DNA of 64,000 bases from contig JAVTVX010000035.1 in the NCBI GenBank assembly GCA_033439265.1, positions 21,106,001 through 21,170,000 on the forward strand, written 5' to 3'. The notes beneath the pieces were generated by a model. It was not told the DNA's origin, ran no database searches, and worked only from the letters and a program-made list of their open reading frames with translations. This document shows, one piece after another, positions 12,601 to 27,600 of the stretch. Origin of the DNA: Dillenia suffruticosa. Taxonomy: Eukaryota > Streptophyta > Magnoliopsida > Dilleniales > Dilleniaceae. Numbering within the stretch: the stretch's first letter is position 1; each line of letters starts with the position of its first letter. A program made the translations under genes and the position numbers.

Positions 12601-15600
12601 ATGGCGAGAGGTTCTTGTGCTTTTGTTATCATGATCACTAATTTGATTCTTCTCCCACAGTCCCTTGCAATCTCCGCCTCGAATGATGATGAGTTCTCTA
12701 TAATTGATTACGAATTGAGTTCAATTCATGGTGATTATTCACCCCCTTCACCTCCACCACCAATTTCACCACCACATCCTCCATCTATTTCGTGTGAGGA
12801 TTTGAAAGGAATTGGAAATTTGGATTCTCTATGCTTGCTTAATACTAGTTTAGGGTTTGATAGTGATGTGTATATTGAAGGGAGGGGTAGTTTGAGCATT
12901 GGGAAAGGTGTGGTTGTGGAATGCCCTAATTCTGGATGTTCACTTTTGGTTAATTTGACTGGGGAGTTCATTGTGGGTGAGAATTCATATATTGTAGCTG
13001 GATCGGTTAAAGTTTATGCTGATAATACTAGTTTGCTTGAGGGTTCTGTGATTAATACGACGGCGTTGGCGGGGTCGCCGCCAGCACAGACGAGTGGGAC
13101 GCCGGCTGGGATTGATGGAGCAGGAGGTGGGCATGGTGGGAGAGGTGCCACTTGTTTGGTTGATAATTGGAAGTTGCCAGAGGATATGTGGGGTGGGGAT
13201 GCTTATGCTTGGTCTACGTTGGATCAGCCTGATACTTATGGGAGTAAAGGCGGGACGAGTAGTAGGGAAGTAGATTATGGTGGCGGAGGCGGGGGGAAAA
13301 TCTGGTTTGTGATAGGGAATGTGGTTCAAGTGGAGGGAAGTCTTTTGGCGGATGGTGGTGATGGCGGCCAGAAAGGCGGAGGCGGCTCGGGAGGCAGCAT
13401 GTTCATCAAAGCTCGTAAAATGTAGTTTTATCTTTCTTTTAATTTGCAAATGATAATGTTTATCTGCATCTGTTTCTCATTAATCTTTGCTGTATATGTT
13501 TATGATAGCTTATCTGCCTGTCACTGTACTGTAGGAGTCTAAAATGATCTTTTATGTTATATTGGCTTTTATGCAAATGCTTAAAATCATGTAGTTATGT
13601 CTAAATTATCTTTTATTTGTGTTACTAGAAGGTTGGATGACTTCGGGAGAAGAACTTAATGTTCTGCATTGGAATGAGTATTGACAACTTAACTTAGTAA
13701 AACCTTTCTCTCCATAGTATGGATTAGCTTATTTAATGCACCAATAATGCTTTTCACCCCCCAACTGAACCCTTTGAAAGTTCCTACTGCCAGACACCAT
13801 AATGCATTCAGAAACATTCAAATGCCAAAAGAGAGAACATTGGCAAAGACAAACACCATAAGATTCACAGTACGGCACATTTCAGTAAAATTTTGAACTC
13901 TTATTACTTGATCAAAACTAAATTATGCTTCACTTCTTATACAGACCAAATTCTTGAAAAAGAAAAAAACTGCGAAGAATCTATCGCCAATGTCATGAGG
14001 TCGGGGAAAAGATGATCTCTTGTAATATCACTAGTTAGGCGCATCGGACAATTATCTAGAGATAGTGCTCTGATTGACGTCCTACTAGCAACAAATTATT
14101 ATTGCTGAATCCTATTAAGGTCTTCCTCAGGAGAAAAGATCCTTTAAAATGAACCTTCACCTTTCATTATATTTGGCCAGTGGAAAAGGAAGGAGCATTA
14201 GTGATTTGAATAAGACGAGAAAAAAAAGGATCTACCGAAAATGATGCAATAACTAACAATGCTACTAAAAATGATGGATAACTAACAATGCTCTAAATAC
14301 TCCTATCTTGGGAAAGGAATATGGTTAAAAAAATTCAAAGAGGCTCTTTAACGAACCACACCCCTATCATTGAGGTTTTTGAGTAAGTAAATAACACCAC
14401 GAAGGTATCATAATAAGAATGATAGGGTTACTTGTAATCTTTGTCCTAAACTAGTGGGGGGGGGTATCAATTTTCAAGGTTTTTTTGGTGTTCTCCTTCT
14501 TGGGCTTTGAATGATTGGACTTCACTTCTTTTTGGACTTTTCTTGTTCCTGTTCCTGTTCCTTTTTTTTTTGTTTTTGTCTGTGTTTTCATTTCTTTTGC
14601 TTTTATTTATCCATTCATTTATTTATTTATTCTCCTCTTAGGAGGATATCTTTTCCTTGGTTTTGTAGATTCCCTTTCTCTATTGATACTGATTCTTATT
14701 TTTCCATCTGGAAAAAAAAAGTGGAAAATCATGTTAGATAGATAGTTTCATACTGCAGAATAACTGATTCCGTAGTGTGCAAGTGCATCATAGTACCTCT
14801 CTATGAAATGACAGCAGCCCCTTTTGCTTATAATTTCATTGGTATCAATGCTAATAGAATTTCTAAGTCATCCTAGGAACATCTAAAACAATGTTAGAGC
14901 TGACATTTTCTGTGGAGTATGTGATACTGGTGACAGCATTTTTAACTTCCAATATCTGATTTATCTGTGTCTGCCCTTATGTCAGCTGAACGTTCACTTC
15001 ATAACAAATACAATGCTCCATCTAACAGGGCTATTCTCTGGCACAGCCTGATTCCATGCTAAGTGCTTCCTGCGAATTCAGGTCTTCATATTTGCTGAAG
15101 CTAACCTCTCTAAAGTGGATTATAGTTTGTATGTCTATGGAAATTAAGATTAAAACCCTATGATTTTTTTCCCTGAATGGCCAACTAGGTTAATTTCTGA
15201 GATATCCTTTATTTTGTGTTCCCTATACATATGCATGCTTCCCAGAAAGTTTTCTTCCTGAATACTCTATAAAGTACAGTTATATGAACTTTTCTTTATA
15301 GTTGTCTGAAGATTTGTTTTACTTTGGATTATATTTTTCTTTTCTTGTGGAGGGCAGGATTGGGAGTGGCATGATCACTGCACGTGGGGGTAACGGATTT
15401 GCTGGAGGTGGAGGTGGAAGAATTTCTGTCAATGTTTTTAGTAGGCGTGATGACCCAAAAATCTTTGCTCATGGTAAAATTTTGTTACGGATATGATATT
15501 CTTCAGTTTCTGAACATTATTTCTATAGATATTTTTGATCAGGTGCTTTTGGGGTTTGAATGCATCAAAGAAGGATCAATGTTGGGATTTTCATTCTAAA

Positions 15601-18600
15601 TAAAGTCTTATTGTTTCACATGCAAATGGAGACTTGAACTTGGTTCTAAAATTGCTCAATACATGGTCATGATGTGATTGGTATATATGATTGCTGGAAT
15701 CATTTTGACCTCAGATGAAGACAACTCGTCTGATGTTGCAAGATCATCAATAAGCATTTCTTCTTGCAAATCTGGGTTTGCAATGCTTAGTTTCCACAAT
15801 GGCCATTCTTTTGCACTATAGAAGTCTTGGATATTTTTTACGTGAACTATAAATGCCTTCTCTCTTGTTTGGAGTATCAAAAATGCATATTTCTTGTCTG
15901 TCTTGTGGACTAGCTTAAATGGAGGTTGAGATCATCTTGTGGACCCAAATTTTGGTGCTATTAACATCACTAGTTATTGTGGCCACTGAAGCAATATAAT
16001 GGTCAAAAAACTGTCTTTAGTACTGGGTAGATAACAGCTGTAGGCTGATATTCTAAGGTAAAGGTTGATATGGCTGAAACTTGGAGTCATCAGTAGTTAT
16101 GGTCATCATAGTAAGTGATCATAACAAGGTTTTTGGTCCACATTAGCCAATTGCATTACATATCGCTATTGCAACCAGTAGGGTAACAATGAAATATTCC
16201 CACTGGTACCATGATCAGGAGCTTGGATGATTAGCTTTCTTTGTTCTCCAATTGCATTACATATCTTTAGTTGCACCCAGTAGGGTAACAATGAAATATT
16301 CCCACCGGTGCCACTATTTTGATCAGGTGCTTGGATGATTAGCTTTCTTTGTTACCCATTGCAAAGAAGGATTGTGGTGCTTCTAGGTTCTTGCTAGAAC
16401 AGCTTAGATCTCTTTTTCCTGTTTCTAAGATGTGAATGTGCTTCCACATGAGTAAGATTGCTATTATCTACATTGAAAATTCAGCTACTCATTGTATTAA
16501 AACAGGGGTGTAAGTTTGTTTGCAGGTGGGAAGAGTTTTGGCTGCCTTAAAAATTCTGGTGCTGCAGGGACATTTTATGATGCTGTTCCTCGAAGCCTTA
16601 CAGTTAGCAACAATAATATGTCAACAGATACTGACACACTCTTTCTAGAGTTTCCTCATCATCCATTATGGACGAATGTTTATATCAAGGATCATGCAAA
16701 AGCTATGGTTCCTTTGTTTTGGAGTCGTCTCCAGGTTAGGCGCAGATCTGATGAGATGTTAAGCATTTTTGTATAGCTTTTGTGATTCTGCCATCAATAT
16801 GTCTCTCCTCTGCACAGAAAAAGGAGAAAAATAAACAAAAAGAAGAACGCACTCATCCTCCTCTGCATGGCATTTATAGCATTAATAAGTCGAATGATCT
16901 GCATGAGTCAATTTTTGTCAAAATGACTGGCTTCTACATGGCATTACGACTTGTTAGGCACATCATACAAACACGTTGAATAAGATGGAATCTAACAGTG
17001 GAATTGGTCCTTTAGCTTACACTTGAAATGATGCTTGTGTCAACAAATGTATGTTTCAGAAAATCTTATACTAGACTAAAAAACATTATAATAAAGTTTC
17101 TGCCCCATGGTTTCTATCCTTATAGGACAGAAAGACTAATGGCTGTGTCTGAAAATTGGCAACTGGGTTGGAATTTTGTGGGACTTTTAGTTCTTTGTTC
17201 TCTTTATATAAGTGAGCATGTTTGTGAACTAGTTTTGATGAGATCAACTGATAGGACTATAACTCGTATCAGTTTGTGGTTTCCTTGTCATTGTGATTTA
17301 ACCTCCATGACATACAGGTCCGTGGACAACTAAGCTTATCGTCTGACGCAGTTTTAAGCCTTGGGCTGGTTCATGTTGCATCATCTGAATTTGAGCTGAT
17401 GGCTGAGGAGCTTTTAATGAGTGACTCGGTATTAAAGGTGTGTAGCCATTATTTCTTTTCTTGCTCTTATTGTTAGAAGATTTTAGTTCATATATTTGAT
17501 TAGAAAGAGCATTTTTTTTAATGAAAAACATCTATTTCTTGAAATGATTTTAAAAAAGAAGTTCTGCATTGATCTATGATTGAATAGGAGCAAACATGAT
17601 TTAATCTTCGTGACTAATGTTTCTAATGTATGATGGTGCATCTCATTATTTAGCTGGATGGAAGTCCAATTGATCTTCTTGAAATGATTCTTAAGAAGTT
17701 GTATGTTGATCTGCAATCGGATATTTGCAAAGATGATTTAATTATCGTGTCTGTTGTTTCTAGTGCATGATGGTGCATCTCATTATTTAGCCGGATGGAA
17801 GTCTAATTGATTTTAATTCCTTTGAAGAATTACATGGAAGTAGCATATCTGATTTTTCTGCTAGATTTCATCCTTGATGTAAAATGGCTTTCTTTATGAC
17901 CATAGGTGTTGCCACACCGTGTGAGTCCCCCCACCCACCAACCCCCCAATGTGAACCGTGTGCATATGCAATTTGAAACTCTCTAATGATGTTGCAGATA
18001 TAACTCACCTGGTTTGCTGCCTTTTTGAATGACATTAATGATTAGCCAAAGAAAAAAGAGAAAGATTAATGACACCAACAATCTGCAATGACTCCTTGTC
18101 TATATGGTCGATGCTTGGTTGCTACTTGCTGCAACTGTAGCATATTTTCTTTGTTTATTATATTCAAATTCATATCATTCAGTTATTTTTCAGATATATG
18201 GGGCCCTGCGCATGTCTGTCAAAGTGCACCTGATGTTGAATTCACAAATGCTTATAGATGGTGATGGTGACTCAATGGTTGCAACATCCTTGCTTGAGGC
18301 TAGCAACTTGCTGGTTCTCACGGTACTTAACCTCAAGGAATTCCTGGTGTAGATTAAAGTTAAGGCATGCATAACATGTCATTTTCATTCTGTCAGGGGT
18401 CATCTGTTATACACTCAAATGCAAATTTGGGTTTACATGGGCAAGGTTGGTTGAATTTAACTGGACCAGGAAACTCAATTGAAGCGCAGCGTCTGATTCT
18501 CTTTCTATTTTATGGCATCAAGGTAAACTAAAAGCTGCTATATTGTTCAAAATTGTATCTGTTTGTCATTATACATGCATAGCACTGAAGGGGGGGGGGT

Positions 18601-21600
18601 GTTAACATCCCATATTGTAAAGACCAGGAAGGGAACAAAAGTGTTGATGACACACTGCAACTTGGTAGTCGTCTAAAGAGGTGAAAGGGGCTTATGTAGT
18701 TGGTTTCTTAACGGGCCATTGGAAAGCTTTGGCCAGGTGACTTCATGATTGATATCAATAAAATACACAGTAAATTTAATATAGCTCACAGAACTAATGT
18801 GAAATAGGTCAAATACATGATGCAAGGACAAACCGTTCAACTACTTATTGGGGCATATAGCCCTCTCCAAAACTATCCTATCCTTGAATTAATGAGGCCT
18901 ACTTTCTTATATGGATGACTATGGTGCTGTTTCTTTCATAGATTTCCTATGCTATTAACCCTTGTTGCTTCTTTTGAATACAATTTTACTTGCATGAAAA
19001 AATTCAAATGACACCTTTTCTTTTTTCCTGATCCGAACTTGAGGCCTGCTAACTGGGCCTTATTGCTAGTTTTAAAGAGAGTTTGTGAAACTGCAAAGAG
19101 TGGAGTTAGAATCCCCGTGCCTGTGTCTGTCTAGCAAAGCTATACAATTATGACTTTTTAAAAGGATGGTGAATAGTAAGAAGGGTTTGGTCACAGCTGG
19201 AGGCAGATACTCTTATTGTGGTTGTTCTTGGTTGGATAAGGAATAGGATTGTGGTTTACAGTTATTTTTTTTTATTTGTGGAATATCCAAGTGGGTTCTG
19301 TGCCATGATTATTTATAAATCTTGCACAATACTGAAAAAGTTTGACAGCTATCCTTACTTGCATAGACAACTCTACATGATCATATCGGTTACAAATGCC
19401 TTCTCTGGCTTCAGTCATCTATATCATGCCAGACATATCCCCATTATCCTGAATTTATTACCAATGAAGTTAGAACCTAATCTGCTGGTAGTAAAATGAA
19501 TCAAATAAATAAGAGTATGAACTTATTAATTTTGCCTCCACAAATAGGAAATATTTCCTATGAATTGAACTGTTCCAAAAAGTAGCCAATATCTTGCTTA
19601 AGTATCATTTAAAGGAACTCTTTACATGCCTTGTTCTCAACAGCAAACAATTCAATTGGCAGCTAAACCTTTGGAGAAACCAGCTAATGGTAATTTAATA
19701 AGCTGGTCAGAAAATCTTGTTAGCCACTTCAAAATGTTCATATAGATGATTATTTGCCTCCTTGTTACTACCAAATGCATATAAATCAACACCGGCAATC
19801 TTTGTTCTCCTTTTAGTCATAATTGACTTGTAAACTATTTTTGGTTGGACGGACTGAAAATGGGAAGAAAGGAAGAGGAGAAGAAATGGTATTTTCCTCT
19901 CATTGGCTGGTTACTGACAGAAGAAGGAAAAGAAGTGGAAATAAATGAGAGTGAAGGGAAGGGGGAAATGGGGGTATTCTTCCACCTTTCTCTTAACCAG
20001 ACAAAAGAAAGGGCCTTTCCCCTCTAATGGTCCATCCTTCACCTGTTCTCCCTTTATAATGAACAGAAACCTATGAGTTGATTCCCATTCCTACAGTAAA
20101 GTTTAATTGTCCAATCCTACTTCATGGTGGCTGTCTAGCTTGACAGCTGTTACTATTACTCACTTTCCATATAACCAATTGAATGGAGGAACTTCTAATT
20201 GTGCTTGAGGCTTATTTAGAGTAGTCATCCTTCGAAGCGTGTGCACTTGTTATTTTGTAATATTTGTTCATGACTTGACTAGGTTGCAACACTACAAGAG
20301 AACCAGTTTTCCGTTGTTCATAACTTTCTCCATAAAATTTTCAATCTTGTCATTCACATGGACCCTGCTAAACAACCCAATGAATGAACATTTAAACTGA
20401 TGGAGGAAGGTGTCTTTATTATTTTATATTTATAAGTTAACACTCCACACATTTGGGTGACAACTTTTGAAGGGATATGTGATCAACTGTTATCCATTCA
20501 CTTGACAATGCCCAAACCACAATTAACAACGTTGCAGCAGATGTTGTAATCCAAGAAAATGAATGAAAAAGAGTTTGTTATGGGATCCATATATAATATA
20601 AGGGATTCTTTCTCATTCTCAGTTTCATGATTCAGTACTTTTCTTGCCTAGAGAGTCCAATGTAGAATACGAGGCAATACCAGAATATGGAAAATTTATA
20701 ATCTTAGGTTATATTTGTATGATGATTTTTGTGGCTTTTAATCATTAATTAAATTCATCTTATCTAATATGATGGCCATTAACATTAATAGAATAGTCAG
20801 AAAGAGGATTTGAATAGGTTAGAATAAATGCTTTTACATTTATTTTATTAGTGTAAAGGGGGGTTAGATCCTTTAAGAAAATCAGCCAATGTATTTGATA
20901 ATTTTAAGGAAGATTTGAGTGTCTCTCGTTCTCTCTCTCCCCTTTCTATTCCCGTCTCTTTCCGTCTGGTTTCTCTCTGACTCTCTCCCTCTTTCTTTGT
21001 ATATCATGCTCTCTCTCATTCCCTATGATGCTCTTGCATGATCATAGAACACGTGGACTACTAAATTAGGTTGTGAAATATCCATTATTGAAGCTAAAGG
21101 AGTCACACTCGTGTTTTTACTATTTTATAATTTAATGTTCATCATATGTGCGGGCTCGTGATATCTTATGTCAGAGTTCCAATACATGGAATATTAAATG
21201 GGTGAAAAGGTGCCTCACAAGACTGGAACTCAGGTGCTTCCACTGTCAACCATGTAAAACAATCATGTCTTCCAAAGGTTTAAGCTAATGGAATATGATG
21301 TTTTTATTATCTTATTATCTAACATGGCTTGAAGGGGGTTGGTAGGCCCTCAACCATGTGTTACCAGGGGGGACGGCGTTTACCCTGTTACAAACCAGAT
21401 GGGAAGAGATAAAGGGTGCATAAATAATTGGAAAATGGTAAAGTTGGAGGGCGCAAGAAACTGAAGAAGGGACGAAACTGCATTTTGTTATTTGAAGCTT
21501 GGTCATGATAATTAATTGCAGTGGCCTATTCACAGGTGTCCATCCTAATTGTAAGGAAACTAAAGATGGACAACCTTTTTCAAATCTTTAATTAATATGT

Positions 21601-24600
21601 GAAATATTGGATCAAATCCTCTAAGTAGTACAATGGATCTAATTTTGTCTGATGAAATCTCAAATTGCTTGAATCTTGATCCCACTTGATCTTCTAAAGC
21701 TAATAGATATGCTGTATCATGCATTTTTTTTCTTTTTTATGTTCTCCCTAGTGATATGGAACATGGGTCTGTGAGATCAACTTTCTGTCTTTGACCTTTG
21801 CGGTTGTCCTTAAAAATAGCAGCAACGGTTCTACCTGCTTAATTTGTAGCTCTGGAATAAGTAAATTTAGAAATCAGTATTCATAACATGAGGATTGGTA
21901 CAATTATATCTGAATTTAGACTTTCGATCAAGAGTCTCCATTTCCTGACAGCTCTCTCCAAAAATTTACCTTGATTTTCTCTATAAAAAGCTGGAAAGAT
22001 AACAATAAAAGGACCCTCTTGCTTGATTTCTCAAGTTGGATGATATGATCTCTTTAGGAGGATTAGTACAATTATAGGAGGATTGGTAACAGTAAAATTT
22101 AGTCATTACTATACATAACTTTAGGAGGATTGGTACAAGTTTACCTGAATTTACATATCCGATTGTGAGTCTCCTTTCTTGACAGCTTCTCCAAAAATTT
22201 ACCTGGATTTTCTTGTAAACAGCAGAAAGGAAAACAATAAAAGGACTCCCTTGCTTGATGTCTCATGTTGGATAATATGATCTTACTTTTGAGTATTGTT
22301 AACTAAGGAAAGGGAGAGGGTGGTGTGGGGTGCATAATCCATCCCGTCTGTATCACAAAGTATAATTACTTGTAAGTTTTTCCAATTGATTGCGATTCTG
22401 GTTTGGATAATTTATATCTATATCTAGCATGGTCTCCATATAACTACCTCTTTTCTCTGGAATTTATGTAAGATTTGATGAGCCAAGAAGATACTGTCAT
22501 TATAATCCTTTCTTTTAACAATTCCAAAAGAGTGGTGAATATCTTATCAAATAATGCTTAATTCTATTAGCTAACTTTTTTCAAATAATCACGTAAGTAG
22601 AATTAAATGAGCTAGACTTTGAATTATTGGGACGTTTCTTCTACGGGCTTAGATCTTACTTTGGTAAAGAATCAGTCTTATTGAATTCTGGAGCGGAAGA
22701 GTAAATCACTTGTTACTACACCATGATGGGGAGAGGATGTTGTGGAGGCTAGTGGATTGTGTCAAATGTTGTATTGAGTTTTATACAGATAGAGACACTT
22801 TTTTTTACCACTATCATTTAGATGGATTGAAGAGAGAAAAGTGAAAATTTTAATGAGAATTAAATCTTTGAATTTCATTAATTTTCTAACCGGCTAGATT
22901 TTAAAATTTTGGTTTTCAGCTTTTTTTGTTGATTTTATCAGATCGGGGTCAAACTGTTTTGTGCTTTTAATGTATTTCTTTTGTGTAAATAACGATTCAG
23001 CATGTATTTTGAGCATTTCTCTTTTTTATTTTCAAAGTCTGGGGTTGCTTGGATGTTCTGTCATGCATTGAGAGATAATGAGAGATTATCATCCTGATCC
23101 GGAGCTTTGGATCTCCGCAAGGGGTTGTGAGGTAAAGTCAAATTTGAGCTTAGATGGTCCTGGTGATTTGATATCAAAGTTGCCTGGATGTGAAATTCTC
23201 AGTTAGCTCTTGGTGCCCGTTATTGTGAATTTAAGCCTTGATATGTTGGCTAAGTTAATAAAAAGTAGTGTCAACCAAATGGAGTGCAGAAAGTTAGCTA
23301 GAGATTCTACTCAAGTAAATTAGGAATTACTGGACACCATGAGGGGGAATTCTATGGTAGTACTTATGGCCCTACCCTTTGATTTGCTTTGTATGTTCAA
23401 AGGATGTAATGAGTTATGCGGGTAATATCCATGGTGTTTTATAGTTAACAGAATAAAATTTTGGGTTGGAGCCCCTTACAGCACATTTTATGGTCATTTT
23501 GCATTTTCTTTTTAATGCCAAAGACATATAGTCATACAATACTTTTTAAATCATATGCACAATAGATCACTGGCAGCCAGCACTCCCTCCTTATTTGATC
23601 TCTTAAATGTCTAAGTTATTGTTTTGCTTTTTATTCTGCTGTTGGTGGTTGCTTATGTAATCTTTTTTTCCTCACATGAAGATTGAGCCTGGATCTGGTC
23701 TACAAGGTCCCTTGAAGAATGCAAGTAATGGTGATGTGTAAGTTCTGACTTGAGCTTTCAGTTGTCTTCTTTTCTGAATTTATTTTGTAGGTTGAGGATT
23801 GACTATGAGGAATGACAGGACCCCACGGCTTCATTGTGACCTTCAGGATTGTCCGGCAGAGCTACTTCATCCCCCTGAGGATTGTAATGTGAACTCTTCA
23901 CTTTCTTTCACTCTTCAGGTGTTTGCCTATTTTGTTTCTAGTTACTTTTGTCATATAAGCACCTTAATTGGTGTGCAAACAAGGGAGGCCTTCCTTTCAA
24001 ATTTGTAGAATGTTCTGCAGATTTGTCGAGTTGAAGATGTAATTGTTAAAGGAGCTATAAAAGGATCAGTTATTCATTTTCACTTGGTTAGAACTGCAAG
24101 AATTCACTCATCTGGGACAGTAAGCGCATCTAGGATGGGTACTTTTCAAAATCCTACTGTCATTTTACTTATAGAAAAATCTATGATCTGCAAAGTTATG
24201 CCTAAACAAATAGATGACACTGTCTTTCCGGCTTCAGGACCACCAATACTTGGTACTGTAGTAGTACATTGGATTTAATCCCTTCTTGTGGCAAATTTTC
24301 TCATATAGTATTATGGCCACATCACGCAGGATGCAAAGGTGGAGTTGGTAGAGGAAAGGTGTTAGACAGTGGATATGGTGGTGGTGGTGGGCATGGCGGA
24401 AGAGGAGGCGATGGTTATTACAATGGCAGTTTGATTGAGGGTGGTCTTGTGTATGGGGATGCTGATTTGCCCTGTGAACTTGGCAGTGGAAGTGGAAATG
24501 ACAGTCTATCTGGTGCAACAGCTGGCGGTGGTGTCATAGGTTAGGGCAATATGCTTATTTTGGAGTATAATTTGCCTTGATTTTTGGTGGATCTCATGCT

Positions 24601-27600
24601 TTCATCATAGAACAGATATGACCATAGCTGTGTGGGTGTAAACTCCAACAGGCTGAAAAATAATTTTGATTAGATTCAAATGGAAACATATTAATTATGA
24701 TAACCGAGGTATTGGGTCCGCATCTCCAACTCTTCTTTGTCAATCCTAATTTAAATCAACTAAAATTATTTTCCATCTGCAATGACATCTTTGTCAATCC
24801 TAATTCTCTTATAATTTTGCTATCTTTTCTAAGTTTTTAATATCAAAAACTTGTGTTTGGCTCACTGTTTACCTTGAGTGTTTCTTGATTGTTTCCCTGT
24901 ATTTGAATCTTGTGATTTCCTTCATAATTTGTAGTTTACTCATATATTAAATTGGTCACGTGAGCAGTGATGGGATCATTGGAGCACTCCTTAACAATTT
25001 TGTCAATCGATGGTTCACTTAGTGCGGATGGAGAAAGCTTTGGAGAAAACAGTATGGTGCACAATGGCGAGGTTTTTGCAGCTACAGGCCCTGGAGGTGG
25101 ATCTGGTGGAACTATACTGTTATTTGTCCAAAAATTAGGCCTGGGAAAATCATCTACCATTTCAACAATTGGAGGACATGGTAGTTTCGATAGTGGTGGC
25201 GGTGGTGGTGGGAGGGTTCACTTCCATTGGTCAGACATTTCTGTTGGAGATGAATATGTGCCTATAGCAAGGGCAGAAGGGAGCATAAATACTAGGTTTG
25301 TTTCTGACCGAGCATATATTTTTCTTGTGTTGTTCAGAACCAAGCATATGCGGTTTTATTACTTCACAAGAGACTAATTTCACAAGTTGGATCCTCCACA
25401 GATGGATGACAGTTCTTGTCTGGACAAGAGATAAGTTTGAGGTGATATAGGCTGTTGTTCAGGTTTAAAGTCTACTTAGAAACTGTGCAATACACTGAAG
25501 TCTAAAAGGAGTAGGGCCATGATATAGGCTGTCATTCAGGTTTAAAGTCTACTTAGAGATTGTGCAATATACTGAAGTCTAAAAAGAGTAGGGTCATTAT
25601 ACTTCCCTTGCATGACAAATGCCTTCAATGTGCAGTTGTCACATGTACACAATTATTTTATCTTATACAGAGGCAAAGAGCTGCAACTGGAGAAAAAAGA
25701 GGATATGTGTGGGTGCGCGTGCACGCACGTGCGTGTGTGCATACTTGTAAAAAAATCAGTAGGCGTGTGTGCATACTTGTAAAAAAATCAGTAGTATTAA
25801 TAATCAAGAAAACATTTTAATTAAAATATTCATGAGAGAATAGGAAATCCATATGAAAAGATTATAAGAATAGCAACTATTACAATTATAAACTACCTGG
25901 TGGAAAGGTGCTTGTAATTGCTGAACTATCGGTATCAGATTGTTAGTACTACTGAATGAAACAACATTGATTAACTTTTGATGATCCAAAAAAGTATAGA
26001 TGAACTAATATCTTTTCCTTGTGTTTTTAATGATCAAGTTCTGTACAACATAGATCGGGTCTTTTCAGGTCGTATTTTACAACAATCTGATCTCAGTTAC
26101 CCCTTGAACTTCAAAATTCTTCTTTAGATGCCTAATTGAGTTCTAACTTGACCTTATAGCTCAACACTTGTCCAAAACATCCACTTTTGCTTCGGTAAAT
26201 TGCCCTTATAACTTGCCCTCGTAGTTGGTATCACAGTCGGTATACCAACAACCTTTGCTCGACTCTTTCTATCATACACTTTTTTCCAGTCATAAATTCC
26301 CGTTCTTGGTAAAAGGTTGTTCTCTATGTCATATATGAAAGTATACATAGAAGGATAGTAACTTGCCCGTATATATTTTATTCACTGAAATGCAACTTTA
26401 GTGGTCCAGATGCAAGAAAATTAGCTCTATGTGAATCTCATGATCATGCCCAAACATATAAGAAACTGCCTGTCCAAGAGTATGATCATGCCCAAACATA
26501 TAAGAAACTGCCTGTCCAAGAGTATGCTGGGAAAAATTGGCTGGAGTACTGTTCCATTTTTCTGATGTATAGATTTATCGGTTTTTCTGTACAATAACAG
26601 ATTGTGCTGACTTTCACATTTATGACTTTTTTAGTAATAACTGATTCTGATCCTCTGTTTCAGGGGAGGACTGGGCAGAGGTCAGGGCCTTCCTGGGGAA
26701 AATGGAACTCTTACTGGAAAAGCCTGTCCAAAAGGGCTTTTTGGGATATTCTGTGAGGTATCTGTGAGACCATATTATTACTTAGTTAGAATATCCAACA
26801 AATGCTTTATTCAGGAAAACGAAACTCTTACCAGACAAACCTGTTCAGCTGCATGAGATACTTTCACATTAAATCTGCCATTGACATACACATGCCATGC
26901 AACACATTTTAGACACAAAATTTATTGTGTGGTAACCTGTTGCCTGTTCTGGAACACAGGTTGAATTTCTGATACCTTTTTCTTTTTGCCCTTTGAGTCG
27001 GGCCCTTTTGTGGGGTTGGGAGGGGTGAGGATTGTGCAAGAAGGAAGAAACTTTGCTGCATTAATTAAAGCCTCTTACTTCTATTTAGTCACAACAGTAA
27101 AAAGCAGCATGGCCAGCTTCTGTCTAGCCAATAAGAGTGTTTTCGCCGGTTACTCCTGCCCTACTGTTGGTATTCTAGTATGCCTAATCATTACTACCTT
27201 GTTACCTTGCTTGTAAACATGTTTTAGCCTGATGATAGTAAAAGCAAACAACAACAACAACAACAACAACAACAATCTGAGTCTTAATCCCAATATTTGG
27301 GGCCTGCCATATGAGAGACAAATTTGAAGAAGATAAAATATATATATAATAGATAAATAAAATAAAATAAAAAGAAAAAGAAAAAGAAAAAGAAAAAGAA
27401 AAGTAAATAAATAAATCAATAGATATATATCTAAAATATATTAGTTTAATTTATGTGGATTCTTTTACGCCATCTATTTTTATCCAAGATCATTTTCTCT
27501 TCTAAACCCTTAACTTCCATATCTTTATAAATAACTTGCATCCAAGTTTTCAATGGTCTACCTTTCCGTTTTATTAGATTTCCCGTATTTAAGTTCTCGG

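Noticed and set aside
12985-13449. 154-codon minus-strand open frame
   Set aside because: Complete shadow of exon 1 of the glycine-rich gene, whose Gly/Gly-Ser codons give open antisense frames.
19838-20037. Purine-rich block in intron 6 that looks like the MITE at 10142
   Set aside because: Shares TTTTTGGTTGGA and purine runs, but no matching inverted end or TAA duplication was found.
25443-26524. CRISPR-like array from the clustered short repeats
   Set aside because: Only two copies per unit, no spacers of uniform length, and a plant nuclear intron.
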